48,618 nt of DNA from Candidatus Colicola equi (GTDB lineage: Bacteria > Bacteroidota > Bacteroidia > Bacteroidales > Paludibacteraceae). Under the pieces are notes generated by a model. It saw only the letters and a list, made by a program, of their open reading frames with translations, had not been told where the DNA came from and did no database searches. The position numbers and the translations under genes were made by a program. The stretch's first letter is position 1. Every line of letters starts with the position of its first letter. The stretch lies in the NCBI GenBank assembly GCA_018066175.1, contig JAGHRV010000075.1, positions 1 to 48,618 of the forward strand, in the 5' to 3' direction. This document shows, in pieces, positions 9,936-17,092 of this stretch.

Positions 9936-11053
9936 GTATGTATCGCATCCATGATTTGCTGAACGGCCTCTGCACTGATATGATGCGCTTGTGCCCATTC
10001 TAATCGTCGACGCAGTATGTCTTGATAGCGGGTAGGTTGCACGATATCTACGCCATGAGATTTCTTCCAATCGCCTATCTGCTTACTTATCTGCATCCGC
10101 TTATCAATCATCGCCCATATAGCATCATCTTGCTCATCCATCATCGCCCTCAACCACAATAAGTCGGTGTTTCGTGTTTCGTGTTTCGTGTTTGGTCTTT
10201 CGTGTATGGTATTTGCCAACTCCTCCGGAGTTATCTGCTGTTTAGCATCGCTAAGTGCCTGTTCCGGATGTGGATGCACCTCAATCATAAAGCCGTCGTA
10301 ACCTAATTGGCATCCGGTTTGATAGAGTGCAGCCACTAACTGACGATTGCCACTCATATGACTGGGGTCCAGAATCAAGGGCAGGGTAGGGCGTTGTTGG
10401 CGTAACTGATAGGCCATCTCCCAGCAGGGGTGATGATTACAGCCGCGGTGAATAGCCACCACCGGCAATCCGGTGCGCTCCAACCGCTCTATATTGCCTA
10501 TCCATAATGCCACATCGTTATTCACCGGATTCTTAATCCCAATCCCCTTAAATGTGCCTCCGGGCACACCGTTCTTACCTCTTACCTCTTCGTTCTTACC
10601 TCTTACCTCTTCGTTCTTACCTCTTACCTCTTCGTTCTTACCTCCGACGACCGCTCCCGCGATTTCCTCTACCGCCATGGGATTGGCACTTGTTCGTGCG
10701 CCAATCCATATATAGGCGATATGTGCTTTGGCTGCGGCTCTGACTTGTTCAGCGTTGCTCACTTCGGTGGCAGTATCTATGCCCAATTCGTCCTGCACGC
10801 GCTGCAACCATCGCAAGCCCTGCTCACCTATGCCATGGAACGTATCTGGTGAGGTGCGAGGCTTCCATATCCCTGCTCGAAAGATAGTGCCTCCGGGCAC
10901 ACCGTTCTTACCTCTTACCTCTTCGTTCTTACCTCTTACCTCTTCGTTCTTACCTCTTACCTCTTCAATCTTACCTATCTCCCTCGCAACAGTCATTATC
11001 TGTTCTTCGCTTTCCGCAGCGCAAGGACCTACTATGTATATATGTTCTTTCAT
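9911..11053 (-). CDS. aroG-aroQ: Bifunctional DAHP synthase / chorismate mutase (type II)
   Basis: The 380-residue enzyme joins the first step of the shikimate pathway (phosphoenolpyruvate plus erythrose 4-phosphate to DAHP) to chorismate mutase (chorismate to prephenate), the fused form usual in Bacteroidales. Visible DAHP synthase motifs are GPCAAE near the start, FRAGIWKPRTSP, WIGARTSANP, KNPVN, AIHRG, DPSHMSGNR and ALSDAKQQ. The C-terminal 90 residues form an AroQ helical bundle (MDEQDDAIWAMIDKRMQIS.QIGDWKK). It is odd in carrying three repeat-derived inserts: two nearly identical runs of EEVRGKN heptapeptides ending GVPGGT, one before FRAGIW and one before the KNPVN strand, and a run NTKHETRNT in the linker between the two domains. 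All catalytic motifs are intact, so the enzyme is probably functional. Confidence 0.9.
   Translation of the reverse strand: MKEHIYIVGPCAAESEEQIMTVAREIGKIEEVRGKNEEVRGKNEEVRGKNGVPGGTIFRAGIWKPRTSPDTFHGIGEQGLRWLQRVQDELGIDTATEVSNAEQVRAAAKAHIAYIWIGARTSANPMAVEEIAGAVVGGKNEEVRGKNEEVRGKNEEVRGKNGVPGGTFKGIGIKNPVNNDVALWIGNIERLERTGLPVVAIHRGCNHHPCWEMAYQLRQQRPTLPLILDPSHMSGNRQLVAALYQTGCQLGYDGFMIEVHPHPEQALSDAKQQITPEELANTIHERPNTKHETRNTDLLWLRAMMDEQDDAIWAMIDKRMQISKQIGDWKKSHGVDIVQPTRYQDILRRRLEWAQAHHISAEAVQQIMDAIHTESVKKQS
10167..10215. repeat. Heptamer tract (GTGTTTC family), seven units, in the aroG-aroQ interdomain linker
   Basis: Seven consecutive 7-base units: GTGTTTC three times, then GTGTTTG, GTCTTTC, GTGTATG, GTATTTG. 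On the coding strand it is translated around NTIHERPNTKHETRNTD, between the DAHP synthase barrel and the chorismate mutase bundle, where extra length is easily tolerated. Confidence 0.85.
10554..10642. repeat. Copy B of a palindrome-plus-heptamer element inside aroG-aroQ
   Basis: The element starts with the small palindrome GTGCCTCCGGGCAC and continues with ten 7-base units in the pattern TCTTACC, TCTTACC, TCTTCGT, repeated three times, plus a final TCTTACC. Bases 10554-10633 are identical to 10887-10966. It is translated on the minus strand as three EEVRGKN heptapeptides and GVPGGT, just before the strand leading to KNPVN. Confidence 0.9.
10887..10975. repeat. Copy A of the palindrome-plus-heptamer element inside aroG-aroQ
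   Basis: Identical over its first 80 bases to copy B, with the palindrome GTGCCTCCGGGCAC followed by ten heptamers from 10906. It differs at the ninth unit (TCTTCAA). It is translated between the first helix of the barrel and FRAGIWKPRT. Confidence 0.9.
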
Positions 11054-11086
11054 GTTTAGTTATACTTCGTAATTCTATTTCCGCTG

Positions 11087-11094
11087 CAAAAGTA
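11087..11094 (-). promoter_or_regulatory. Promoter -7 element (TACTTTTG) of aroG-aroQ
   Basis: Read on the minus strand this matches TAnnTTTG 34 bases upstream of the aroG-aroQ start codon. The -33 position at the usual 20-base spacing has no TTTG, so the match rests on the -7 box and on position. Confidence 0.6.
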
Positions 11095-11376
11095 CAAAAA
11101 AAATTGCATATATAAAAATAAAATTGAAATTTTGCAACGAAATAATCGTTCGAGCTTTCGAGCGAGATAAGGAATTCCACTTGCATGCCTTAACAATTCG
11201 TTTCTGCCTCGCTTTGTATATGCATGTAATTGCGTATACGTTCTTTACTATTGCTTTATGATTCCTTTACTATTCCTTTATGATTGCTTTACTATTGCTT
11301 TATGTTATAAAAAGCGTAACCTAAGGGTACAACACCTTTACAATAACCGGAAACTTATCCTTTATCTCAAAAGTTT
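11095..11376. other. AT-rich gap between aroG-aroQ and the insertion element
   Basis: No credible gene is seen on either strand. Apart from the minus-strand promoter at its left edge, the only structure is the 11-bp tandem repeat at 11239-11304 and the left flank of the insertion element. Confidence 0.6.
11239..11304. repeat. Six tandem units of 11 bp
   Basis: Units: CGTTCTTTACT, ATTGCTTTATG, ATTCCTTTACT, ATTCCTTTATG, ATTGCTTTACT, ATTGCTTTATG. Units ending ACT alternate with units ending ATG, giving a 22-bp higher-order period. Eleven bases is close to one helical turn, so a binding array is conceivable, but no protein is implied by the sequence. Confidence 0.8.
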
Positions 11377-12465
11377 GGCTTATGTAACATTTTGGATACC
11401 TAAAATTAGTGTAATTCCCTATAAATGATTATCTTAGCAGGAAAAAATAAATTTTTCGCTGCTTTATGGTCAAAAAATGTCCAATTTGTGGAGGTCAAAG
11501 AACAATCAAAAAAGGTCTAAGTCATGGTAAGAAACGATGGTATTGTAAGAGTTGTAATAAGTATTTTACGCATCTTAATAACAAAGCAACCAGATTAACG
11601 CATCAGATAAAATATTTGTATTATGACAAGATGCTTCCAATGCAAGATATTGCCGATTTATGCGGTGTGACACGAATGACGGTATATCGCCATATCCGGG
11701 AGATAAAAGAACGTACTCCGTTGCAATCTCATTTATCTTCTCAACAAGATGGCATTGTCTTACAAATGGATGCAACATATTGGGGACAACATTTTGGGGT
11801 ATTAGTGGCGAGGGATCATATTAGTGGTAAAATACTATGGTACAAATACATCTATACTCACGAGAAGGTAGAAGATTATGTAGAAGGAATATGTTACTTG
11901 GCATCAAGAGGTTATCCCATAATAGGTATCGTTGGTGACGGCATTAGAGGTGTGCCTCAAGCTATCAGCTATCCATATCAGTTTTGCCAATTTCACGCAC
12001 GTAAACGTTTCTTGGAAAGATTGTCTTCTTGTCACAAATCTGATGCTCGTGAAGGACTGAAAATCATAATACAGAATCTATGTACAATGGATAAAGAGAG
12101 CTTTATTGGCAGCCTTAACGAATGGTATCTAAAATGGAGCACATGGATAAATGCAACTACAGGCCAAATCCCTAAAAGGAAACGTTATAAACACTGTGAT
12201 ATTAGAAATATTTGGCTTGAACTGCAACGCGTTATGCCTATTATCTGGACGTTTTACGATAAGCCTGAACTCAACATGCCAAATACAAATAATGATATGG
12301 AAGCCTTATTCTCTAGTTTAAAGAGAAGGATGATATTGCATGCTGGCATTAGGAATGAACAACGGATAAAATTGATAGATGCATACTTATCAAAACCACA
12401 TCCTAAAATACACATAAAGAAATAACAATAATCTACCTTTTAGGTACTCAAAATGTTACATAGAC
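11377..12465 (+). mobile_element. IS256-like insertion element (Zn-binding variant), apparently complete
   Basis: One transposase gene is bounded by imperfect inverted repeats: 11374-11405 pairs with 12438-12469 with 28 of 32 positions matching, core TATGTAACATTTTG then TACCTAAAA. The 9-base sequence CAAAAGTTT occurs directly at both outer edges (11368-11376 and 12466-12474), a good candidate target-site duplication; IS256 relatives make 8-9 bp duplications. With that reading the element is about 1089 bp. Exact ends are uncertain by a few bases because the duplication overlaps the inverted-repeat match. Confidence 0.75.
11466..12425 (+). CDS. IS256-family-like transposase, variant with N-terminal zinc ribbon
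   Basis: The 319-residue protein begins with a Cys4 zinc ribbon (C5, C8, C27, C30), followed by a helix-turn-helix (IADLCGVTRMTVYRHI, about 62-77) and a DDE catalytic core: D102 in LQMDATYW, D158 in IVGDGIRG, the CQFHARKR motif at 174-181 and E279 in TNNDMEALFSSLK. The order and the C..H motif fit the MULE/IS256 superfamily. The frame is intact, so the element may be active. Base use is more A+T-rich than in neighbouring genes, as expected for an acquired element. Confidence 0.85.
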   Translation: MVKKCPICGGQRTIKKGLSHGKKRWYCKSCNKYFTHLNNKATRLTHQIKYLYYDKMLPMQDIADLCGVTRMTVYRHIREIKERTPLQSHLSSQQDGIVLQMDATYWGQHFGVLVARDHISGKILWYKYIYTHEKVEDYVEGICYLASRGYPIIGIVGDGIRGVPQAISYPYQFCQFHARKRFLERLSSCHKSDAREGLKIIIQNLCTMDKESFIGSLNEWYLKWSTWINATTGQIPKRKRYKHCDIRNIWLELQRVMPIIWTFYDKPELNMPNTNNDMEALFSSLKRRMILHAGIRNEQRIKLIDAYLSKPHPKIHIKK

Positions 12466-12466
12466 C

Positions 12467-12491
12467 AAAAGTTTACTATTATTAAGATTTT
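12467..12491. repeat. 25-bp direct repeat, copy 1
   Basis: An exact 25-base sequence beginning AAAAGTTTACTATTATTAAG recurs at 12572-12596. This copy abuts the right end of the insertion element, and its first bases form part of the proposed target-site duplication, so the element landed in a pre-existing repeat. Confidence 0.85.
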
Positions 12492-12571
12492 AATCAATGT
12501 TATAGGTGCTTTTGGGGGTCGAGGGTCGGTCGACAGTGTCTAAACACCCTCTAAACACTCATTAGACCCTT

Positions 12572-12596
12572 AAAAGTTTACTATTATTAAGATTTT
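12572..12596. repeat. 25-bp direct repeat, copy 2
   Basis: Exact copy of 12467-12491, 105 bases downstream. It is followed by a further CTATTATTAA-like run, so the region looks like decayed repeat or element debris. Confidence 0.85.
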
Positions 12597-12633
12597 GCTA
12601 TTATTAATGATTTTATGATGGGACTGGAGCCCG

Positions 12634-12683
12634 TTAGTACTACTTACGTACCCCCTTAAGGGGGTAGTAAGTATACGTACTAA
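12634..12683. repeat. 50-bp imperfect palindrome
   Basis: Both ends read TTAGTAC inward, the next segments TACTTAC also match, and the centre is a perfect inverted repeat TACCCCCTTAAGGGGGTA. Small offsets of two and one bases interrupt the arms. As RNA it would form a long GC-topped hairpin; it could be a terminator, a recombination site or an end of a small mobile element. Confidence 0.8.
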
Positions 12684-12831
12684 GGGCATCAATCGTAGTC
12701 CCTCAAACTCCCACCCTCGCAAAAATCAAAAAGTAAGTATCTACACCCTCTTCGGGAACTGCAAGCAGCCGAAAAAAGAAACAATTAACGTTGACAAAAA
12801 TCGCGATTCCGTGAAGAAATTGCCATTTTTA

Positions 12832-12863
12832 TTTGCATATATGCAAAATATTTTGTACCTTTG
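12832..12863 (+). promoter_or_regulatory. Promoter of the Fic-secreted protein operon (TTTG-N20-TACCTTTG)
   Basis: The -33 TTTG (12832-12835) and -7 TACCTTTG (12856-12863) are exactly 20 bases apart. The -33 box is the left end of the 16-bp palindrome TTTGCATATATGCAAA, which also occurs in the trmH/tamA divergent promoter. Transcription would begin near 12870, about 130 bases before the Fic start codon. Confidence 0.75.
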
Positions 12864-12868
12864 CAGCG

Positions 12869-12892
12869 CAATTAACCAATTAGCCAATTAAC
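12869..12892. repeat. Three 8-bp units (CAATTAAC family) at the 5' end of the Fic leader
   Basis: CAATTAAC, CAATTAGC, CAATTAAC in tandem, placed right at the expected transcription start. The same 8-base family lies in the gaps before 14127 and before 16134. Confidence 0.7.
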
Positions 12893-12905
12893 AATGAACT
12901 AAAAA

Positions 12906-12971
12906 ATGCGGAGAATAAATAGTGTAATCTCCGCAAATATGCGGCGAATGGTGCGAGTTTTCATCGCATAA
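12906..12971 (+). CDS. Possible 21-codon leader ORF upstream of the Fic gene
   Basis: An ATG-initiated frame of 21 codons with an arginine-rich product starting MRRINSVISANMRR ends at TAA 12969-12971, 29 bases before the Fic start. It overlaps a 7-bp hairpin (GCGGAGA 12908-12914 with TCTCCGC 12928-12934) and an alternative hairpin using CCGC 12931-12934 with GCGG 12941-12944. It could act as an attenuating leader or be chance. Confidence 0.2.
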   Translation: MRRINSVISANMRRMVRVFIA

Positions 12972-13000
12972 CATAAACAACGAGTAATACAGATTGCTAT

Positions 13001-14107
13001 ATGAGAGCAATATACCTTTGGCAACATGAGGATTGGCCGCGATTCTATTGGGACGCAGATCGCCTACTGAGTTTGCTCGGTGAAGTGCGTAGTTTGCAAG
13101 GTCAACTATTAGGACGCATGTCCGCCCTTGGTTTTGAGGGCGTACAACGCCATTTAGATGCATTGACGGAGGAGATTATCGGGTCATCGCGCATTGAGGG
13201 TGTGGAACTGAGTCGAGATAGTGTGCGCAGTTCGGTGGCACGCCATTTGGGTGTGACGTTGGACAAAGATCATCTGCCCGACCATTATACCGAGGGGGTG
13301 GTAAATGTGATGATGGAGGCTACCCTGCACTATGCAGAACCACTGAACGCAGAAAGGCTGTTTGGTTGGCATGCAGCACTATTTCCAACAGGTTACAGCG
13401 ATGGCTATAAGATAGACGTGGCACGCTGGCGCTCCGGTGAGGAGCCGATGCAAGTGGTGTCCGGACCAATGGGAAAGCAGAAGGTACACTACGAGGCTCC
13501 CGATTGCGGACATATTCCAGAAATGATGGAACAGTTTATGCAGTGGGTTAATGACGAAAATGACAACACAGACCCAATCATCCGTGCAGCATTGGCACAC
13601 TTGTGGTTTGTGACCATACACCCATTTGACGATGGTAATGGCCGTATAACACGCACTATTACAGAGATGATGTTGGCACGTGCTGACCAAAGTGAACGCC
13701 GATTCTATAGTATGTCGGCAGAGATTATGCACCATCGCAATGGGTATTATGATGCTCTTGAGCGGGCACAAAAATGCAATATGGATGTGACGGAATGGTT
13801 GGTGTGGTTTTTGGAGACGTTACGCGATGCATTGACACAAGCTATAATCACTACGCAGCGGACTCTAAAGAAAGCAACTTTCTGGCAACGTATGGACGGC
13901 ATCGAGATTAGCGAGCGTCAGCGGAAGGTAATCAACTTGCTATGGGATGGATTGGACGGCAAATTGAATACCGGCAAATGGGCAAAAATTAACCATTGCT
14001 CACAGGACACTGCGCTGCGTGATATAGATGATTTGATTGAGAAGGAAATACTGCGCAAGGCAGCAGAAGGGGGCAGAAGTACAAATTACGAATTGATAGA
14101 AGATTAA
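13001..14107 (+). CDS. Class II Fic-family protein (adenylyltransferase type)
   Basis: The 368-residue protein has an N-terminal DUF4172-like region (about 5-90) containing the inhibitory motif SSRIEG (S62-G67, Glu66), which marks a class II Fic protein whose own helix blocks ATP binding. The catalytic motif HPFDDGNGRITR is at 207-218. A C-terminal winged helix (about 300-365) suggests DNA binding or self-regulation. Fic proteins usually transfer AMP to a target hydroxyl; no target can be read from sequence. The start is the ATG at 13001, which lies in the loop of a small inverted repeat (ATTGCT 12993-12998, AGCAAT 13006-13011) that could affect translation. The next gene starts 19 bases downstream across an 8-base repeat. 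Confidence 0.85.
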   Translation: MRAIYLWQHEDWPRFYWDADRLLSLLGEVRSLQGQLLGRMSALGFEGVQRHLDALTEEIIGSSRIEGVELSRDSVRSSVARHLGVTLDKDHLPDHYTEGVVNVMMEATLHYAEPLNAERLFGWHAALFPTGYSDGYKIDVARWRSGEEPMQVVSGPMGKQKVHYEAPDCGHIPEMMEQFMQWVNDENDNTDPIIRAALAHLWFVTIHPFDDGNGRITRTITEMMLARADQSERRFYSMSAEIMHHRNGYYDALERAQKCNMDVTEWLVWFLETLRDALTQAIITTQRTLKKATFWQRMDGIEISERQRKVINLLWDGLDGKLNTGKWAKINHCSQDTALRDIDDLIEKEILRKAAEGGRSTNYELIED

Positions 14108-14126
14108 CCAATTAACCAATTACAAT
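14103..14126. repeat. 8-bp tandem units (ATTAACCA) spanning the Fic stop codon
   Basis: ATTAACCA, ATTAACCA, ATTACAAT run directly into the next start codon. The Fic TAA stop (14105-14107) is inside the first unit. Confidence 0.65.
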
Positions 14127-14657
14127 ATGAAAAAAATCAGTATTTTATCTCGAAGTGCTCTAAGCACTATTGTATTATTTTGGTGCGCTCTAAGCACCAT
14201 GCCAATGTCGGCTCAAGTAGCAGCCAAAAACAAAGCCAACAAAGACACTCAGTCTTATCGTTACGAAATCGAATGTGCAGGTAATGCTCAACCCGGCTCG
14301 TACTTGGTGAAAGTATGGAGTTATAGCAAGAAAAAAGCAGTGGCCGAGAATCAATGCCGCAAAAATGCCGTACACGGCGTATTGTTTAAGGGCTTTGGTG
14401 GCGGCGATGGCTGCATCGGTCAACGCGCTATCGTTTCTAATGCCGGAGCAGAAGATGCCAATAAAATCTATTTCGATAAATTCTTTGCCGAAGGTGGCGA
14501 GTTTATGAAATATGCTTCTATCGTTGGTGGTACGATGGAGACCGTTAAGGTAGGTAAAGAATATAAGGTAGGAAACGTGGTGAATGTGCGCAAAGATGAA
14601 CTGCGTAAAGCCATGGAAGATGCCGGAATAATCAAATCATTTAATGCAGGATTCTAA
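14127..14657 (+). CDS. Secreted protein of unknown function, paralogue of the next gene
   Basis: The 176-residue protein has a signal peptide with a probable cut after MSAQ (about residue 30). The mature part shares a pattern with its neighbour: a run of Arg/Lys-Asn-Ala-V...VLF.G, then CIGQRAI, YFDKFFAEGGEFMKYASI and a Lys-rich end. The signal peptide is unusual in holding two copies of ALST encoded by GTGCTCTAAGCAC (14155-14167) and GGTGCGCTCTAAGCACC (14182-14198), small palindromes like those in aroG-aroQ and mutS. It is the first of five genes for exported proteins. No family name is recognised. Confidence 0.65.
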   Translation: MKKISILSRSALSTIVLFWCALSTMPMSAQVAAKNKANKDTQSYRYEIECAGNAQPGSYLVKVWSYSKKKAVAENQCRKNAVHGVLFKGFGGGDGCIGQRAIVSNAGAEDANKIYFDKFFAEGGEFMKYASIVGGTMETVKVGKEYKVGNVVNVRKDELRKAMEDAGIIKSFNAGF

Positions 14658-14658
14658 T

Positions 14659-15159
14659 ATGAAAAAAATTGCTATTGTATTATTCATAGGGATGGTAGCC
14701 ATCCTTATGGTGGGCTGTGGCCGATATCGCTCTCAAGCCAGTTACGAAATGCCAAGTCAGGTATTAAGTGCTAATTATGACGGCAGTTACGTGATTCGCG
14801 TTCGCATCAGAGCTCGTAATGGTGCTATTGCCTTTACAGACGGTCAGCGCAAGGCAGTGAAAGAAGTCCTGTTTGACGGCGTTGCTGCCGGCTCAAATGG
14901 CATTGAGGCACTGCAACCTATTTGCTTTGATAAGAACATCCAAGCTAAGCATGAAGACTATTTTAATGCTTTCTTCTCCGATGGCGGAGATTGGACTAAG
15001 TATGCTTCTCTAAAGGACAAACGTACCGGAACAACCAAGTATGAACGAGACGGAAAACAAATGGTTGAGACGGTTGTCGTTACGGTCAATCGTAGTGAAT
15101 TGAAAAAACGCATGCAGGAAGATGGTATCATCCCTGCTCAAAATATGTATGAGTTATGA
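14659..15159 (+). CDS. Lipoprotein of unknown function, paralogue of the preceding gene
   Basis: The frame is open from 14644, but the ATG at 14659 begins the lipoprotein signal MKKIAIVLFIGMVAILMVGC, and the upstream gene stops at 14657, so 14659 is chosen (166 residues, lipidated at Cys20). It shares RKAVKEVLFDG..., YFNAFFSDGGDWTKYASL and VTVNRSELKKRM..DGI with the preceding protein. The pair therefore looks like a tandem duplication in which one copy is periplasmic or secreted and one membrane-anchored. Confidence 0.7.
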   Translation: MKKIAIVLFIGMVAILMVGCGRYRSQASYEMPSQVLSANYDGSYVIRVRIRARNGAIAFTDGQRKAVKEVLFDGVAAGSNGIEALQPICFDKNIQAKHEDYFNAFFSDGGDWTKYASLKDKRTGTTKYERDGKQMVETVVVTVNRSELKKRMQEDGIIPAQNMYEL

Positions 15160-16103
15160 AAAAACAATTAGTCATGGTGGCTTTATGCTTAGCCACAGTC
15201 TTAAACGCTCAAATCAAAAAACCAGAACTGATGGTCTTCCCATCGGAAAACTGGTGCGTCAATAATGGGTATTATACCGAGGTAACTAATTTAGATTATC
15301 AGCAGAAAGTTCCTGCTTATCGTGAGGCCTTGCAGCAAAATACTCAACTCAAAATGGCAATCGCCAAGATAAATGATTTATTTGCTGCTCGCCAATTCCC
15401 CTTAGAGGATCTTGAACAAACCCTCAAAAACATTGAGCAAGAGCGTGCAGAGGATAATCTGACCATGTCTAAAAACGGCAACGAATTGGCAGAAACACCA
15501 CTTGACCAATTGAGCCGCGTAGCAAAGGCTGATATTATTCTTGAATTGACTTGGGAACTGAATGATATGGGACCCAAACATAGTCTGACCTATATATTAG
15601 AGGCAAAAGATGCTTATACCGCCAAATCCATCGCTGCCGTTAGTGGAACAGGTGCACCTTCCATGTCGGCTGACGTAGCAACCCTGTTAGAAGAAGCCAT
15701 TGTCGCTAATATGGATAACTTCCAAAACCGATTGATGGACCATTTCGCTGAAATGCAGGAAATGGGACGAGAAGTGCGTATTGACATCAAAGTCTTTGCC
15801 GATAATGCTGCAGGCATCGACCTGGAAACAGAATACGGCGAGGACGAATTGGGTGACATCATCCAACGGTGGATGGCGCAGAACACAGTTAGTCAGCGTT
15901 TCTCACTCAAATCAGCTAGCGAAACACACATGGACTTCACACAAGTGCGTATCCCTTGCTATGACGACTACGGAATTGCTATGGATGCCGCTGCATTTGC
16001 AAAGAAACTACAAAAAGCCCTGAAAAAAGAACCGTTCAAAATCCCAGCTAAGGTCATGATGAAAGGTTTAGGAAGAGCCGTCATCATCTTGGGCGAGAAA
16101 TGA
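15156..16103 (+). CDS. Secreted DUF6175-like protein
   Basis: The 315-residue protein overlaps the previous stop by 4 bases (ATGA) and has a short signal peptide ending LNAQ. The opening KPELMVFPSENWCVNNGYY, the central ELTWELN...YILEAKDAYTAKSIA segment and the C-terminal KVMMKGLGRAVIILGEK match my recollection of the Bacteroidales family DUF6175; this is from memory. Its function is unknown. The adjacent genes encode other exported proteins, so a periplasmic or outer-membrane assembly is possible. Confidence 0.6.
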   Translation: MKKQLVMVALCLATVLNAQIKKPELMVFPSENWCVNNGYYTEVTNLDYQQKVPAYREALQQNTQLKMAIAKINDLFAARQFPLEDLEQTLKNIEQERAEDNLTMSKNGNELAETPLDQLSRVAKADIILELTWELNDMGPKHSLTYILEAKDAYTAKSIAAVSGTGAPSMSADVATLLEEAIVANMDNFQNRLMDHFAEMQEMGREVRIDIKVFADNAAGIDLETEYGEDELGDIIQRWMAQNTVSQRFSLKSASETHMDFTQVRIPCYDDYGIAMDAAAFAKKLQKALKKEPFKIPAKVMMKGLGRAVIILGEK

Positions 16104-16110
16104 TTCATAT

Positions 16111-16133
16111 TAACCAATTAGCCAATTAGCAAT
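16111..16133. repeat. 8-bp tandem units (TAACCAAT/TAGCCAAT) in an intergenic gap
   Basis: TAACCAAT, TAGCCAAT, TAGCAAT fill most of the 30-base gap before the next start codon. It is the same repeat family as at 12869 and 14103. Confidence 0.65.
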
Positions 16134-17060
16134 ATGAAAAAAATCAATATATTAGGTGCAGCATTGTTATGCTCCCTCACTCTTTTGGCGCAATCGCAGT
16201 ATTTGCCCATATCTGTTTATGTAGAGGACTTATTAGAACCGTTCCCAGAGACGGCTAAAGTACAAGTGACTAATAAACTGAACCAAATGCTGACCCAACA
16301 AGGCATCGCTTCATTAGATAATAACAGCCAGTTCGTGCTGACCGTCTTTATGGTGCCTCAAGATAAAGATGTACTGCCTGGTCCTCCTATGCAGATCGTA
16401 GAGACCATGGATGCCAATCTATACATCGCTGATGTGGCACAACAGACAGTTTTGGCTACTACGTCTCAGGTAATCAAAGGATTGGGACGCTCTGAGACAC
16501 GTGCGTATATGGATGCAATCAAACATCTGAATATCAATTCTCCTGCCATTGCACAATTTATCGAAACAGGTAAAAACAAAATCATTGCATACTATAATAG
16601 CGAGGCTCCACGTATTATGAAGGAAGCTAAGGCTTTGGCACAAATGCACGAATATGAGAAGGCCCTATATATGTTAGCCGCCATTCCTGCGCAATGCCAA
16701 CATTACAACGATGCTATTGCCTCTTCCTTGGATGTCTTTAATGCATATCAAACGTATGTATGCCAGCAAAACCTGCAACAAGCACGCATGGCTTGGGCTG
16801 CTGAGCAAAACGCAGAAGGTGCTAAAAAAGCAGGAGAGTATCTTGCACAAATTTATCCTGATGCCGGATGTTATGCAGAAGCCATGGGGCTATACAAGGA
16901 AGTGAAAGATAAGGTGTTGGATGATTGGAAATTTGAGATGAAACAGTATCAAGATGGTGTTGACCTGGAGAAACAACGTATTGACGCTGCCCGCCAAGTT
17001 GGTATCGCCTATGGTAACCACCAACAGCCAACATCTACCAATATCGGCTTCCTCAGATAA
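16134..17060 (+). CDS. Secreted protein of unknown function with a helical C-terminal half
   Basis: The 308-residue protein has a signal peptide ending LLAQ. The first half (about 25-150) is a mixed alpha/beta region (ISVYVEDLLEPFPETAKVQVTNKLNQML) reminiscent of CsgG/LPP20-type envelope proteins. The second half is helix-rich with a TPR-like look (EAKALAQMHEYEKALYMLAAIP). It lies in the five-gene run of exported proteins. No family is recognised with confidence. Confidence 0.55.
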   Translation: MKKINILGAALLCSLTLLAQSQYLPISVYVEDLLEPFPETAKVQVTNKLNQMLTQQGIASLDNNSQFVLTVFMVPQDKDVLPGPPMQIVETMDANLYIADVAQQTVLATTSQVIKGLGRSETRAYMDAIKHLNINSPAIAQFIETGKNKIIAYYNSEAPRIMKEAKALAQMHEYEKALYMLAAIPAQCQHYNDAIASSLDVFNAYQTYVCQQNLQQARMAWAAEQNAEGAKKAGEYLAQIYPDAGCYAEAMGLYKEVKDKVLDDWKFEMKQYQDGVDLEKQRIDAARQVGIAYGNHQQPTSTNIGFLR

Positions 17061-17092
17061 AAGCAAAGAATAATTTCTAAAGTCGGTCTGAT

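Larger units (their letters stand above)
12492..12831. other. Non-coding accessory stretch between the insertion element and the Fic promoter
   Basis: No convincing gene is seen. It holds the second 25-bp repeat, TAAACAC(C/T)CT-like repeats around 12539-12560, the 50-bp palindrome at 12634-12683 and unremarkable sequence after that. Confidence 0.6.

Noticed and set aside
10554..10975. CRISPR-like array
   Set aside because: The units are 7 or 21 bases with no unique spacers, and the tract is translated.
10473..11072. Open frames on the plus strand opposite aroG-aroQ rich in Leu-Pro-Leu-Thr-Ser
   Set aside because: They are antisense readings of the TCTTACC heptamers and have no start signals or homology; the minus-strand frame has all enzyme motifs.
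12906..12971. Antitoxin partner for the Fic protein
   Set aside because: Class II Fic proteins carry their inhibitory helix internally (SSRIEG here), and the 21-codon frame has no such motif.
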